From NCBI GenBank assembly GCA_024274855.1, contig JAJSAJ010000477.1, positions 1-7,303 on the forward strand: a stretch of DNA of 7,303 nt, written 5' to 3'. Source of the stretch: Planctomycetota bacterium (lineage in GTDB: Bacteria > Planctomycetota > Planctomycetia > Pirellulales > Pirellulaceae). Below are positions 6,480 through 7,303 of the stretch, piece after piece. A program made the translations under genes and the position numbers. The notes beneath the pieces were generated by a model. The model was not told the DNA's origin, did no database searches, and was given only the letters and a program-made list of their open reading frames with translations. Every line of letters starts with the position of its first letter. Positions within the stretch are counted from its first letter, which is position 1.

Positions 6480-6642
6480 CCGTCAGACCCTCGAGATCCC
6501 GTCGGGGCGTCCGGCATCGGTTTGATTGCATACCTGTGCATAATCAGCCTTCAAGGTAACCAGGTAACAGCAGATGAGCACGCGACATCGAGTGACTCAG
6601 AGAGAGAGGGTGCGCACCGTCGGCGCGCCGGACTGCAGTGTT

Positions 6643-6664
6643 CGACGGACGCCCACGTCCGTCG
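6643..6664 (-). repeat. Lone inverted copy of the array hairpin
   Basis: CGACGGACG (6643-6651), CCCA loop (6652-6655), CGTCCGTCG (6656-6664). The arms are identical to those of the array hairpins and the loop CCCA is the complement of their TGGG loop, so this is the same 22-base unit in the opposite orientation. A further T-A pair (6642/6665) extends the stem to ten. The rest of the array unit is absent. Confidence 0.85.
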
Positions 6665-6771
6665 ATGAACGGCCTTGGACCGTGCCACCATCCAATCCGG
6701 TCAAACACGGGCGGAACACAGGCGCAAGACCACGCGGCACGGGCGCAACGTCAGCACAAGATTTTCCGTCC

Positions 6772-7099
6772 TGCCCCAACGACGGACGTGGGCGTCCGTC
6801 GGACACCGCGGCAGACGCGTTTCCCAGTGCGTCTTGCAAGTGCGTCTCGTGTGGTCGGGTTGGTACCCGCTTCAACGACGGACGTGGGCGTCCGTCGGAC
6901 ACCGCAGCAGACGCGTTTCCCAGTGCGTCTTGCAAGTGCGTCTCGTGTGGTCGGGTTGGTACCTTGCCCCAACGACGGACGTGGGCGTCCGTCGGACACC
7001 GCGGCAGACGCGTTTCCCAGTGCGTCTTGCAAGTGCGTCTCGTGTGGTCGGATTGGTACCCGCTTCAGCGACGGACGTGGGCGTCCGTCGGACACCGCG
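6772..7099. repeat. Tandem array of 96-97-base units with hairpin heads
   Basis: Units begin at 6778, 6874, 6971 and 7067 (spacings 96, 97, 96); the fourth breaks off near 7098. Each begins with a perfect hairpin, CGACGGACG-TGGG-CGTCCGTCG (6780-6801, 6876-6897, 6973-6994, 7069-7090). Complete units then have AGACGC pairing with either of two GCGTCT copies (in unit one 6813-6818 with 6829-6834 or 6842-6847), and end GGTACC. Over their first ~90 bases units one and two differ at one position (6810 G, 6906 A), and units one and three at one (6859 G, 7052 A). The linkers alternate between a TGCCCC type (6772-6777, 6965-6970) and a CCGCTTC type (6867-6873, 7060-7066), so the array looks like a 193-base dimer duplicated once. 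Open frames across it in many frames are repeat artefacts. Function is unknown. Confidence 0.92.
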
Positions 7100-7114
7100 C
7101 TATGGCAGCCTGAT

Positions 7115-7143
7115 GGTTGCGGGAAACTCTATCACCCGCAGCC
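7115..7143. repeat. 9-bp hairpin just after the repeat array
   Basis: GGTTGCGGG (7115-7123) pairs with CCCGCAGCC (7135-7143) through eight Watson-Crick pairs and one T-G, with an 11-base loop. No T-run follows. It lies 16 bases after the array breaks off. Nothing coding is recognisable from 7100 to the window end. Confidence 0.5.
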
Positions 7144-7234
7144 AGGTCTCTCCCAGATATAAAGAGTGCTCAGTCAGGGGCATCTGTTGGAACGTTCGTC
7201 TGCGCTCGACGTGGTGACGTTACGGCTTGACCGT

Positions 7235-7268
7235 GTACCCGCTTCTTAGGTACCCGCTTCTTAGGTAC
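7235..7268. repeat. 15-base tandem repeat related to the array linker
   Basis: GTACCCGCTTCTTAG occurs at 7235-7249 and 7250-7264, followed by a partial GTAC (7265-7268). The first eleven bases also occur at the unit junctions in the array (near 6863-6873 and 7056-7066), which links this short repeat to the array family. Confidence 0.8.
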
Positions 7269-7303
7269 GAAAACTCGGGGCGTGTGATCGTGTCTCTACA
7301 AGA

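Larger units (their letters stand above)
6366..6771. other. Intergenic stretch between the BON gene and the repeat array
   Basis: No convincing gene is seen in these 406 bases. An ATG at 6574 opens a frame, but it continues into the repeat array and its product is repeat-derived. The stretch holds the hairpin at 6432-6479, a short duplication GGTAACCAGGTAAC at about 6556-6569, and the lone hairpin at 6643-6664. Confidence 0.55.

Noticed and set aside
6356..6559. Small plus-strand frame overlapping the end of the BON gene.
   Set aside because: It starts inside the BON coding region, has no domain, and runs through the 6432-6479 hairpin; most likely a chance open frame.
6772..7099. Possible CRISPR array.
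   Set aside because: The whole unit, not a short repeat with unique spacers, is repeated. There are no variable spacers and no cas genes.
6574..7217. Several open frames on both strands through the repeat array, with repeating motifs such as TDVGVRRT or DGRGRPSDTA.
   Set aside because: All are translations of the same 96-97-base DNA repeat in different frames. The 96-97-96 spacing shifts the frame between units, the starts lack ribosome binding sites, and no domain is recognisable.

Overview
The window most likely comes from a planctomycete, probably of the Pirellulaceae (Rhodopirellula-like). This rests on the style of the encoded proteins (a TPR protein, SerC, a long-form SerA, a polytopic M48 peptidase and a lone BON-domain protein), a moderately GC-rich composition, weak or irregularly spaced Shine-Dalgarno sequences, and long intergenic stretches full of GC-rich hairpin repeats. 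The taxonomic call is an inference and no marker gene is present.

Layout: positions 2-592 hold the 3' end of a TPR-repeat protein gene cut by the window edge. A gene-free stretch (593-898) with small repeats and hairpins follows. Positions 899-2011 encode phosphoserine aminotransferase (serC), and 2073-3710 encode D-3-phosphoglycerate dehydrogenase (serA); they lie 61 bases apart on the same strand. Together they catalyse the first two steps of the phosphorylated serine pathway: SerA oxidises 3-phosphoglycerate to phosphohydroxypyruvate and SerC transaminates it to phosphoserine. The serB phosphatase is not in the window. After a 365-base gap without a convincing gene, 4076-5467 encodes a multi-pass membrane zinc metallopeptidase of the M48 type.

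The right part is mostly non-coding. Its only convincing gene is a 73-residue single BON-domain protein (6144-6365). Around it lie a MITE-like palindromic element (5759-5931) flanked by an 8-base direct repeat and carrying a 26-base-arm foldback; a nested dyad (6064-6097) just upstream of the BON gene; a hairpin downstream of it; an array of 96-97-base units (6772-7099), each starting with a perfect 9-bp-arm hairpin, with an inverted lone copy of that hairpin at 6643-6664; and a 15-base tandem repeat (7235-7268) that reuses the array's linker sequence.

The protein-coding content is ordinary biosynthesis and housekeeping. I see no defence system, CRISPR array, transposase, tRNA or rRNA. The most unusual material is the set of structured repeats between 5458 and 7268. 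Any function for them is unproven.
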